Shown here: piece by piece, positions 9,278-16,557 of the stretch
Position numbering within the stretch: the stretch's first letter is position 1
Layout of the letters: each line of letters opens with the position of its first letter
Origin: Candidatus Poribacteria bacterium
GTDB taxonomy: Bacteria; Poribacteria; WGA-4E; UBA9662
Length of the DNA stretch: 19,003 nt
Assembly (NCBI GenBank): GCA_002729015.1
Contig: PBVO01000093.1
Coordinates: 70,641 to 89,643, forward strand
Direction of reading: 5' to 3'
The notes under the pieces: generated by a model
What the model was told of the DNA's origin: nothing
Database searches by the model: none
The model's input: the letters and a program-made list of their open reading frames with translations, nothing else
Translations under genes and position numbers: made by a program

Positions 9278-10072
9278 TTAATCAAACAAATGACGATGGG
9301 TTTTTATCAGGTTGTCTTGAGGACGATAACCAAGAATTTCCACAGCTGGCCTAATGTCCATAAAACCGACTTGATAACCATCCGTATTACCCGAGGTTCC
9401 ATAGGTAACTATGTATTTTACAGGTCCATCGTAATCGACAGCTAGAGTAAACAACTGGACACAATCACGGGGGGTCAATAAAGTTGAACAATGCCGGATG
9501 TTCTTTGGCTGACTAGTTCCATTAAAACTACCAATTCGAAGGCTGGTAAACTGTATTTGGTACGCATCAACTAGATAGCGGCCAGCTAACTCCGCCATAC
9601 CCTTCATTGCACCATACCAACCGTCAGGTCGAAATTGATCAGCAGTAGAGACCACAGGTGGAACTCCAGTCCAACTGCCATCTGATGGTTGTGCCAATTT
9701 TTCGTTCCAACCAGTAACGTGATTGGTACTTGCATAAATTATCTTACTTATTCCTGCTTGTCTAGCAGTCTCAAACAATAGCATAGAAGCGGTAATATCT
9801 GTCATTTGAGCTGGATCTTCTAGAATGTCTTGGTAACGAATATTGGCTAAGTGAACCAAAACGTCTTGGTTCTGACAAACTATCTTCATCTGGTCAGCCT
9901 GCCGAATATCCGCTTGTATAATTTCCGAGTCGATTTTGTTTAAATCCAACAAGGTTAGGTCGTACCGACCTTCACTTGCCCAAGCTGAGCGGAGAGTAGA
10001 ACCAATCCTACCAGCAGCACCCGTTATCAAAATTTTTGGCTTTGCAGACGATATTGTTTTTTTCAGGCTCAT
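9278..10072 (-). CDS. NAD(P)-dependent short-chain dehydrogenase/epimerase, uronate-dehydrogenase-like
   Basis: 264 residues from the ATG at 10072, 7 bases after the stop of the upstream ThDP-enzyme gene. A GTG at 10111 in the same frame would overlap that gene by 32 bases and add 13 residues before the Rossmann strand, so I prefer 10072. The NAD-binding GAAGRIG is at ~18-24, YASTNHV at ~113-119 carries the catalytic Ser, and YGAMK (Tyr153, Lys157) gives the SDR catalytic pair. The NHV segment, the PDGWYGAMKG context and the C-terminal GFMDIRPAVEILGYRPQD block resemble uronate dehydrogenases, which oxidise uronic acids to aldaro-lactones with NAD. Whether the substrate is a uronate or another sugar or polyol is unknown. 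Probably co-transcribed with the ThDP enzyme. Confidence 0.8.
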   Translation of the reverse strand: MSLKKTISSAKPKILITGAAGRIGSTLRSAWASEGRYDLTLLDLNKIDSEIIQADIRQADQMKIVCQNQDVLVHLANIRYQDILEDPAQMTDITASMLLFETARQAGISKIIYASTNHVTGWNEKLAQPSDGSWTGVPPVVSTADQFRPDGWYGAMKGMAELAGRYLVDAYQIQFTSLRIGSFNGTSQPKNIRHCSTLLTPRDCVQLFTLAVDYDGPVKYIVTYGTSGNTDGYQVGFMDIRPAVEILGYRPQDNLIKTHRHLFD

Positions 10073-10079
10073 CTTTGCT

Positions 10080-11717
10080 CTAATGACCGTAGGAAAAAAC
10101 GGCATCCTCACAAGTAATGAATTCGATCAAAGCGGGTCTCTGCTCTTGTTTCATGATTTCACATGCTTGCTGAATCGAGGAAATGATACTCTCCGGTTTC
10201 TCTACCCTTTGACTGTAAACACCTAAACCTTCAGCTATTTTAGTGTAATCTCCAGTTAAAAATTTAGTCCTATAACGCTCAGTTGCAATTGGCATATGTT
10301 TTTCATATCCGCCAAGTGCTGAATTATTGAGGACAATCGTTAAAATTGGTATTTTTTCGCGAACCGCAGTTTCCAAATCTAGGCCTGACATACCAAAAGC
10401 TGCATCACCCATTACATTAATTGCTAGACGATCAGGGGCTGCTAGCTTGGCTCCCATCATCAGACCGAGAGAATAACCCAACTGTGTAGATTTTCCCCAA
10501 CCAATATAACCATTGGGGATTAATGTCTCGTAGAAGGGAACCATTTGGTCTCGTGGATTACCAGAATCATGTGTCACAATCGCACTGGTTCGATCAATTG
10601 CCTTTTGCAAATCCCAGATAACGCGATATGGGTTGATCGGAATTTCATTTGAAGTTAATCTAGGCATCCATTCTGAGAGCCAATCAGCTTTGACTTCAGC
10701 GATCTCTTGTAGTAGGGTAACATTTTCAGCTCTACCATCTACGCCGATTCGAGACACAATCTCATCGATCAGTTGATCGGTCACCAATCGAGCATCACCG
10801 AGTAAAGCAACTGTCGCCACACAATCTTTATTAATATCAGTTTCGGAAGCTGTATTGTGAATAATTGGTATATTGGATGGTACTTGTGGAGCAAAGGTAT
10901 TCTTGGACATACTAGATCCGACACCTAATATCAAGTCAGCTTTCGATAGAAAGTGCTTGACTACCCTAGAACCAGTCAGGCCACTAGCACCAACCGATAG
11001 CGGATGATTTTCAGGAAACGCCCCTTTCCCACCCATGGTAGTCATCACTGGAATTTGAAGCATTTCAGCCAATCTGATTAAGCTAGATGATGCCTCAGCG
11101 AATAAAGAGCCTTGACCGATAAATAGTATAGGTCTTTTTGCCATTAGTAGAGAATCTACGGCGTTCTTGACATTAACAGGATCAGCTATAGATTTAATCG
11201 GTTTGGGTGGAGTATAGGCATAATCAGAGACGTCCTCTTCGCCAACATCGGTTGGTATTTCGATCATAACCGGAGCTGGGTGGCCCGATCGTAATAAGCT
11301 ATACGCTCTTCTTAGCATATTAGGTAAGCGATCAGCGAAGTTAGCTTGAGCTACCCACTTAGTAACATGAGCGTAGTTTTTGACGGATGAAAAATGAGTG
11401 GGAATGTCACCTGATCTTCGGCTTACGCCACCTGGCAACATCAAAATCGGAATTGAGTCAGCGAATGCCTGTGCTACACCTGCAAAAGCATTCTCGCTTC
11501 CAGGACCAGACTGAACAACAGCTACACCGATCTGATTTCCATTAGAAATACGGCTAAATCCATCAGCCATGTTGACTAATGTTCGTTCAGTACGCGTCAT
11601 AATTGGTCGAATACCGACTTTGGCAGCCGAGTCTATAAGTTTATTAGCCGGGAAACAAAAAAGATAATCTACTTTTTCTTCTTTGAGAATATGCGCAACA
11701 ACATCAACACCTTTCAT
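10080..11717 (-). CDS. Thiamine diphosphate-dependent enzyme of the acetolactate synthase-like superfamily
   Basis: 545 residues, the usual length for the family, with three domains: N-terminal Pyr domain including the ThDP-activating Glu44 (TRTERTLVNMADG), a central domain with GQGSLF (201-206) and GVGSSM (265-270), and a C-terminal PP domain. The Mg/ThDP motif begins GDAAFG (437-442) and ends in Asn-Asn (464-465); the usual third Gly of GDG is Ala. ATG at 11717 follows an AGAGGG Shine-Dalgarno. It is unlikely to be true acetolactate synthase: no small regulatory subunit or other ilv gene is near, and the next gene is a uronate-dehydrogenase-like oxidoreductase. A role in sugar-acid or 2-oxoacid cleavage is plausible but unproven. 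A good promoter precedes it (11780-11807). Confidence 0.85.
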   Translation of the reverse strand: MKGVDVVAHILKEEKVDYLFCFPANKLIDSAAKVGIRPIMTRTERTLVNMADGFSRISNGNQIGVAVVQSGPGSENAFAGVAQAFADSIPILMLPGGVSRRSGDIPTHFSSVKNYAHVTKWVAQANFADRLPNMLRRAYSLLRSGHPAPVMIEIPTDVGEEDVSDYAYTPPKPIKSIADPVNVKNAVDSLLMAKRPILFIGQGSLFAEASSSLIRLAEMLQIPVMTTMGGKGAFPENHPLSVGASGLTGSRVVKHFLSKADLILGVGSSMSKNTFAPQVPSNIPIIHNTASETDINKDCVATVALLGDARLVTDQLIDEIVSRIGVDGRAENVTLLQEIAEVKADWLSEWMPRLTSNEIPINPYRVIWDLQKAIDRTSAIVTHDSGNPRDQMVPFYETLIPNGYIGWGKSTQLGYSLGLMMGAKLAAPDRLAINVMGDAAFGMSGLDLETAVREKIPILTIVLNNSALGGYEKHMPIATERYRTKFLTGDYTKIAEGLGVYSQRVEKPESIISSIQQACEIMKQEQRPALIEFITCEDAVFSYGH

Positions 11718-11779
11718 GACTACCCTCTGCTCAACCAGATACTTCTAGATTCAATTTTCGCCTAACTATTAGTTTTTTA

Positions 11780-11807
11780 ATTATATCACAGTCGGTAATA
11801 TTGACAA
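11780..11807 (-). promoter_or_regulatory. Promoter of the ThDP enzyme-dehydrogenase operon
   Basis: Minus strand TTGTCA (11802-11807), a 16-base spacer and a perfect TATAAT (11780-11785). The start point would be near 11773, giving a leader of about 55 bases before the ATG at 11717. One of the better promoter matches in the window; it diverges from the ruvX promoter. Confidence 0.65.
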
Positions 11808-11842
11808 ACGGCTTTTGCGATTCATTGGTTCTTGCTGGGAAC

Positions 11843-11871
11843 TTGACACCACTGGCTGCCAGTGTTATGAT
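11843..11871 (+). promoter_or_regulatory. Promoter of the ruvX-mltG-lpx gene run
   Basis: Perfect TTGACA (11843-11848), 17-base spacer, TATGAT (11866-11871; five of six). Predicted start near 11878, about 19 bases before the ruvX ATG at 11897. It lies within the longest open frame of ruvX, which shows that the long reading from 11801 is not the true protein. The spacer holds a palindrome (separate entry). Confidence 0.7.
11850..11864. promoter_or_regulatory. 15-base palindrome inside the ruvX promoter spacer (candidate operator)
   Basis: CACTGGC-T-GCCAGTG: seven-base perfect arms around one central base, lying wholly between the -35 and -10 boxes. It is GC-richer than its surroundings. A protein bound here would block or remodel RNA polymerase. 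Function inferred from position. Confidence 0.45.
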
Positions 11872-11896
11872 CCCGATGGAAGGGAAGCTAACTGAT

Positions 11897-12358
11897 ATGG
11901 AAAGTCAAACTATTAGCAATCAATCAGAGGAGCAGCGATCATTGCTTGCGCTAGATATTGGAGACGTCCGTATAGGCACAGCAATCAGCCAAAATCAGAT
12001 TATGGCGACCCCATTGTGTACCATCCAACGTCGAACAACTCCAGCTGATATATCAGCCATTATGGAACTAATCGACGAATATAAGCCAATCCAAATTGTG
12101 GTGGGTTTACCCTTAACATGGGATGATCAAATAAGCATTCAAGCCCAAAAAATCAAAGACTTTTCAAGTATACTAGCCGTGGAAGCACAAGCCGAAATCG
12201 TGTTTTGGGACGAACGTCGTACAACAATTCAGGCTCAAGAAATAATGATAACTAATAAAACCCGGCGTAAAAGAAAGAAGCAGAAAGTCGATCAAATAGC
12301 TGCTGCACTAATTTTGGAAGACTACCTACAACATTTACAGATGAATGGAGCCAACTAA
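11897..12358 (+). CDS. ruvX: RuvX/YqgF-family RNase H-like protein
   Basis: 153 residues from the ATG at 11897. I chose this start because AAGGGAAG lies about 10 bases upstream, the promoter (11843-11871) sits just before it, and the length then fits the family. The frame is open to a TTG at 11801, but that TTG falls upstream of the promoter. Family motifs: LALDIGDVRIGTA with Asp20, VVGLPL (68-73), DERRTT with Asp105/Glu106, and KVDQIAAALIL with Asp132, the acidic set of this Holliday-junction-resolvase-like fold. In studied bacteria it acts in 16S rRNA 5'-end maturation (YqgF) or DNA repair. Its last 14 bases overlap mltG, a common neighbour. A Lys/Arg-rich patch (RRKRKKQK) precedes the last motif. 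Confidence 0.9.
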   Translation: MESQTISNQSEEQRSLLALDIGDVRIGTAISQNQIMATPLCTIQRRTTPADISAIMELIDEYKPIQIVVGLPLTWDDQISIQAQKIKDFSSILAVEAQAEIVFWDERRTTIQAQEIMITNKTRRKRKKQKVDQIAAALILEDYLQHLQMNGAN

Positions 12359-13412
12359 GTTTAACCAGTTGATTAAAGATTGGCTTGGGTCCGACCAATT
12401 GAATTGGCGCAGGATTGTGAGCCATAACCGGCGGGTTGCAGGCACATTATTTTGTCTGATGCTACTGGTCATTATTGCTTTTTATATTTACAATGTGCTT
12501 CCCGTTCAGAAAGGATATCAGCCTGCACTTGTCGAGATACCAAAAGGTTCTACATCTCAGATTATTTGCCAAAAACTGTTAGATTCGGGTGTCATTCGTA
12601 GTTCAATTCTATTCAAATTCTATGTTCATTGGCGAGGTACCGGCACCCAACTAAAAGCTGGTCGATACGAGTTTGATCCATCGATGACATTGGGAGAAAT
12701 TATCGATCAACTGGAAAAGGGTCAGGTAGTATTGCGCCAGTTAGTAATACCAGAAGGCTTGACAGTTAAACAGATTGCCCAGTTATGGGAAAGATCAGAG
12801 TTTGGTTCTGCTGATGATTTTTTGAGCGAAGCCAACCGTATTCACTGGAGACGAGCTTACGATTTATCCGGAGACTCATTAGAAGGTTACCTGTTTCCCG
12901 AAACCTATTGGCTAGCCGATGGTAGTTCAGCAGCCACGATAATCGAAACCATGTTAGAATACTTTGTTGAACGATGGTCTCCAGAAATGACAAAAAAGGC
13001 AGAAAATTTGGGAATGTCTCCAGCAGAAATCATAACATTGGCCTCGATTATCGAAAAAGAAGCTCAGGTTGATAAAGAGCGGGAGATTATTTCTAGTGTG
13101 TATCATAACCGATTAAGGAAGGGGTGGAAATTAGATGCTGACCCGACTGTCCTATACGGTTTGGGCAACCCATCTCGCTCGCTAACTCGGTTGGATCTTC
13201 GTACTGACACTCCATACAATACCTATCTTAAAAAAGGCTTGCCTTTGGGACCCATCTGTAATCCTGGCCACGCATCAATCATGGCTGCACTTCAGCCAGT
13301 ACAGACGGACTTTTTTTATTTTGTTGCAGCAGGTGATGGTAGCCATAATTTTTCTCAGACTTTAGCTCAACATCAACGAATGGTCCGTCGCTACCGAAGA
13401 ATGGTCCGATAA
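12345..13412 (+). CDS. mltG: Endolytic murein transglycosylase MltG (YceG-like)
   Basis: 355 residues. One transmembrane helix (~32-52) with a basic N-terminal side, then a LysM-like region (~60-135) and the YceG catalytic domain. The catalytic Glu is in LASIIEKEA (Glu237), followed by SSVYHNRL, LDADPTVLYGLG and GLPLGPICNPG, all strongly conserved. The protein cleaves nascent peptidoglycan strands at the inner membrane and influences glycan length. The ATG at 12345 overlaps the ruvX end by 14 bases and has no clear Shine-Dalgarno, so translation probably depends on coupling. The C-terminal end is rich in Arg with a repeated RMVRRYR-like element. Identification is secure. Confidence 0.95.
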   Translation: MEPTKFNQLIKDWLGSDQLNWRRIVSHNRRVAGTLFCLMLLVIIAFYIYNVLPVQKGYQPALVEIPKGSTSQIICQKLLDSGVIRSSILFKFYVHWRGTGTQLKAGRYEFDPSMTLGEIIDQLEKGQVVLRQLVIPEGLTVKQIAQLWERSEFGSADDFLSEANRIHWRRAYDLSGDSLEGYLFPETYWLADGSSAATIIETMLEYFVERWSPEMTKKAENLGMSPAEIITLASIIEKEAQVDKEREIISSVYHNRLRKGWKLDADPTVLYGLGNPSRSLTRLDLRTDTPYNTYLKKGLPLGPICNPGHASIMAALQPVQTDFFYFVAAGDGSHNFSQTLAQHQRMVRRYRRMVR

Positions 13413-13486
13413 CTAGCATTGGCGAGAATACCTTAGTACACAGCAAAATCGACGATTGGACAAATAAAATCACAACGGAGCGTAGT

Positions 13487-14752
13487 TTGCAACAGACAAT
13501 TAAAGATGAAATAACCATTAGTGGTAAAGGCCTCATGCGAGGTTTGGCCGTCAATCTCAAAATATGTCCAGCACCAGTCAACCACGGAATAGTCTTTCAA
13601 AGAATCGACTTAGGCAACCAGTCCGTCGCCGTTTGCGCTGAAAACGCGGTGGACGACCTACCACGTTGTACGAGTATTGGTGATGGATCTATTACTGTTA
13701 ATAGTGTAGAGCATATCTTGTCTGCTCTAGCTGGTATGCATATTGATAATGCGCTATTGCAACTTGATGCTCCAGAGCCACCCGCACTGGATGGTAGTGC
13801 TTCAGCGTATGCGATTCAGATCGCCCAAGTTGGAGTGTTGAAACAAGATATACCCCGATCGGTTGTTAAGATTAATTCTCCGCTTGCTATTGACCAAGGG
13901 GACAAGCAGTTGATGTTACTGCCTGCCGATAACTTCCGTGTCACATTTGTCTACGATCATCCAAAGATCCAGACCCAAATTGCGACATTTGATATCACAC
14001 CAGAACTTTATTTGGAACAGCTTGCACCAGCCAGAAGCTTTTGTTTGTCCAGCGAAATCGAGGCGTTATTGCAGCTGGGTATTGGCAAAGGGGCAAGCGA
14101 GAGTAATGTAGTTGTAGTCAAAGAGGATGGTGTACCAAAGTGTGATTTACGTTTTTCTGATGAGTTTGCCCGGCATAAGATTTTAGATTTGATCGGCGAT
14201 TTATCGGTGATCGGTCAACCATTACTGGCTCATGTTATAGCCGTTAAATCAGGCCATCAGTTACATGCTGAATTAGTCAAGTTATTGGATGACCAAGGCT
14301 TGATTAACAAACAGAAACCTGTGGAAGCCAAGGAAATTTATCAACAACTACCACACCGATTCCCAATGTGTATGGTAGATAGAGTTGTAAGCTTCCAGAC
14401 AGGTAAATCGGCGACTGGTATTAAGAATCTCTCTTATAATGAACAGTTTTTCCAAGGACATTTCCCACAAGAACCAGTTATGCCTGGAGTATTACAGATG
14501 GAGGCATTAGCTCAACTAGGTGCTTGGCTAGTCTTACAAGAGACAAACACCGAAAACCAGATTGGGTTCTTCGCTTCCATTGATGAGGCAAAATTTCGCC
14601 GCCCGGTTCTTCCTGGTGATCAGTTGAGACTAGAAGTAGAAGTTGTTCGCAAACGCCGGAACTTTGTGAAACTCGCAGGTAAAGCCTACGTAGGGGACTC
14701 TATCGCTAGTGAAGGTATCTTGTCAATTATGATTGGTTCACCACCCGAATAA
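13487..14752 (+). CDS. lpxC/fabZ: Bifunctional UDP-3-O-acyl-GlcNAc deacetylase / 3-hydroxyacyl-ACP dehydratase (LpxC-FabZ fusion)
   Basis: 421 residues. Residues 1-~275 are LpxC with Glu75-His76 (SVEHILSALAG), the zinc ligands His230 and Asp234 (RHKILDLIGDL) and His257 (SGHQLH). Residues ~281-421 are FabZ with QLPHRFPM and FFQGHFPQEPVMPG, catalytic His325 and Glu339. LpxC makes the first committed step of lipid A; FabZ dehydrates 3-hydroxyacyl-ACP and competes for the same acyl pool, so fusion ties the two fluxes. Such fusions are known in Bacteroidetes and some other phyla. The start is TTG at 13487, supported by GGAG six bases upstream and by alignment of MQQTIKDEITISG to LpxC N-termini; no ATG exists upstream in frame. 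Odd point: Met17 replaces the His of the usual GLH-x-G motif. Confidence 0.95.
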   Translation: MQQTIKDEITISGKGLMRGLAVNLKICPAPVNHGIVFQRIDLGNQSVAVCAENAVDDLPRCTSIGDGSITVNSVEHILSALAGMHIDNALLQLDAPEPPALDGSASAYAIQIAQVGVLKQDIPRSVVKINSPLAIDQGDKQLMLLPADNFRVTFVYDHPKIQTQIATFDITPELYLEQLAPARSFCLSSEIEALLQLGIGKGASESNVVVVKEDGVPKCDLRFSDEFARHKILDLIGDLSVIGQPLLAHVIAVKSGHQLHAELVKLLDDQGLINKQKPVEAKEIYQQLPHRFPMCMVDRVVSFQTGKSATGIKNLSYNEQFFQGHFPQEPVMPGVLQMEALAQLGAWLVLQETNTENQIGFFASIDEAKFRRPVLPGDQLRLEVEVVRKRRNFVKLAGKAYVGDSIASEGILSIMIGSPPE

Positions 14753-14810
14753 AAAATTAAGTGGATATCACCTGAAGAAAAAAGACTTAACTTACGACTA
14801 AGAGTAGGTA

Positions 14811-15602
14811 ATGACAAAAATTCACCCGACCGCTATTGTTTCTCCAAAAGCTGAGCTCGATAATTGTGTTGAGGTTGGACCGTTTTCTATTATAGAATCG
14901 GATGTCCAGGTTGGTCGCGAGACGATCATTGGGCCACACGTTCAGGTATGCCAATACACCCATATTGGTGAAGGGTGTCAAATTTTTTTTGGTTGTACGC
15001 TGGGTAATCCCTCTAAAGACCTGAAATCTCAAAATGAACGTAGTTATACCTTGATCGGTAATCGTAATATATTGCGTGAGTATGTATCGGTTTCACGCGC
15101 TACCAGTGAAAATTCGGCTACAGTTATTGGGGACGATAATTTATTGATGAACTGGGTCAACATTGCCCATGATGCATCGGTTGGAAATCGAACTATCATG
15201 GCTAATTTTGCTACTTTGGGAGGACATGTTGTAGTAGAGGATCAGGTTCGGTTGGGAGCACATGCGGCAATTCACCCTTTCGTACGAATTGGTAAGTGTG
15301 CTATGGCTGGTGCTTGCTCCAAATTCGTTAAAGACATACCTCCATTTACTGTCGCGGATGGACATCCGGCTCGTATACGAGGGTTGAATTTGATAGGCCG
15401 GCAGACAGCCAGCAATCATCCGATGGCCGAGATATCTCCCGACACTATTAGCTTACTAAAAAAAGTTTTTTCTATATTGTTCCGATCTCAAAATTCGCTA
15501 TCACAGGCCATAGAAAAAGTTAAAGAAGACTGTCCCCCCAATGATGAAGTTAACTATCTCCTAAATTTCCTTCAGTCATCTGATAGGGGTATTGCACTTT
15601 AA
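14811..15602 (+). CDS. lpxA: UDP-N-acetylglucosamine O-acyltransferase LpxA
   Basis: 263 residues, standard length. The N-terminal two thirds is a left-handed beta-helix of hexapeptide repeats (IHPTAIV, VEVGPFS, VQVGRET and so on). The catalytic His is in NIAHDASVG (His120), followed by GGHVVVED and PFTVADGHPARIRGLN, and the C-terminal ~60 residues are helical as expected. It catalyses transfer of a 3-hydroxyacyl chain from ACP to UDP-GlcNAc, the first lipid A step, and uses the same hydroxyacyl-ACP that FabZ consumes. ATG at 14811 has AGG a few bases upstream. It lies 58 bases after lpxC-fabZ with no obvious promoter, consistent with co-transcription. Confidence 0.96.
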   Translation: MTKIHPTAIVSPKAELDNCVEVGPFSIIESDVQVGRETIIGPHVQVCQYTHIGEGCQIFFGCTLGNPSKDLKSQNERSYTLIGNRNILREYVSVSRATSENSATVIGDDNLLMNWVNIAHDASVGNRTIMANFATLGGHVVVEDQVRLGAHAAIHPFVRIGKCAMAGACSKFVKDIPPFTVADGHPARIRGLNLIGRQTASNHPMAEISPDTISLLKKVFSILFRSQNSLSQAIEKVKEDCPPNDEVNYLLNFLQSSDRGIAL

Positions 15603-15678
15603 TTTTGTTTTTAATTGTTTGTCAGAACAGTGAAAGTTTTGTGTAAGAAATCGGGTTGATTCTGGACAGTTAGCTGCC

Positions 15679-16557
15679 ATGGCCACTCAATGCCATCAAC
15701 CAACGAATAGTCCTTTCGGTATTGTTGCTGGGGATGGTGAACTCCCTTTTTTATTGGTTGAATCAGTACTCAAACACTTTCCAGAACGACCCGTTGTGTT
15801 CATTCCCATCACTAAATCTTCAGCGCGCTTAGCACAACAGAGGTTGCCTACAACAATCTCTGTTTTCCCTCTTGGAGTAGGTCAAGTCGAAAAAGTCACA
15901 AAAACATTTCAAAAGCGAAATGTAAAAGAAATTTCAATTATCGGCAAAGTAGAAAAAAAAAGATTATTGAAACCACTACACTTTGATACGACAGCTTTGA
16001 AAATTCTCGCTCGCAGCCGGCACGGTGGAGATCAAGCAATTTTGGCTAGTGTTCTCAATCATTTTGAAGCAGAAGGTATTCGAGTACTACCTCAAATACA
16101 ATATCTAGATGATTTTTTGCCAACAGCTGGTGTTTTGACAAAAAGACAACCGACTCAATTAGAATGGTTAGATATTACCTATGGTTTGTCCCTTGCTCGG
16201 TCAATAGCTGATTTAGATATCGGTCAAACAGTAGTAATAAAAAATAGGATGGTATTAGCTGTTGAAGCAATCGAAGGAACAGACTCTGCTATTATTCGGG
16301 CTGGTAATTTAGCAGGTAAGGGATTCACAGTAATCAAAACTGCGGCCACAAACCACGATTTTCGGATAGATACTCCAACTATTGGACGACAAACATTAGA
16401 AATCATGAAAACATCAGGAGCAAAGGTGTTGGCTGTTGAAGCCAAACGCGTCTTGCTAATTCGACCATCAGAACTGGTTCAATTGGCTAACGAATATCGT
16501 ATCCGAATTATTGTAGCCGAACAGACATCAAAAAAAGTCAATGACGGAAAAAACTAA
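15679..16557 (+). CDS. lpxI: UDP-2,3-diacylglucosamine pyrophosphatase LpxI (DUF1009)
   Basis: 292 residues. Seen: FGIVAGDGELPFLLVES near the N-terminus (13-29), ISIIGKVEKKRLL (86-97), a loop TAGVLTKRQPT (149-159), VVIKNRMVLAVEAIEGTD (185-202) and HDFRIDTPTIGRQT (226-239). These are the conserved blocks of LpxI, which hydrolyses UDP-2,3-diacyl-glucosamine to lipid X by a mechanism different from LpxH. No lpxH, lpxB or lpxD is in the window. ATG at 15679 has only a weak Shine-Dalgarno, 76 bases after lpxA. The end overlaps the WD40 gene by 17 bases. In many genomes lpxI sits directly behind lpxA, which supports the call. Confidence 0.93.
   Translation: MATQCHQPTNSPFGIVAGDGELPFLLVESVLKHFPERPVVFIPITKSSARLAQQRLPTTISVFPLGVGQVEKVTKTFQKRNVKEISIIGKVEKKRLLKPLHFDTTALKILARSRHGGDQAILASVLNHFEAEGIRVLPQIQYLDDFLPTAGVLTKRQPTQLEWLDITYGLSLARSIADLDIGQTVVIKNRMVLAVEAIEGTDSAIIRAGNLAGKGFTVIKTAATNHDFRIDTPTIGRQTLEIMKTSGAKVLAVEAKRVLLIRPSELVQLANEYRIRIIVAEQTSKKVNDGKN

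Noticed and set aside
10073..10111. GTG at 10111 as start of the uronate-dehydrogenase-like gene
   Set aside because: It overlaps the upstream gene by 32 bases and adds residues before the Rossmann fold; the ATG at 10072 fits better.
11801..11896. Long N-terminal extension of RuvX from the TTG at 11801
   Set aside because: The segment contains a strong promoter (TTGACA-17-TATGAT) and no family motifs; the ATG at 11897 has a good ribosome-binding site.
13279..13581. Minus-strand 100-codon ORF over the mltG/lpxC junction
   Set aside because: It lies antisense to two firmly identified genes and has no protein-like pattern.
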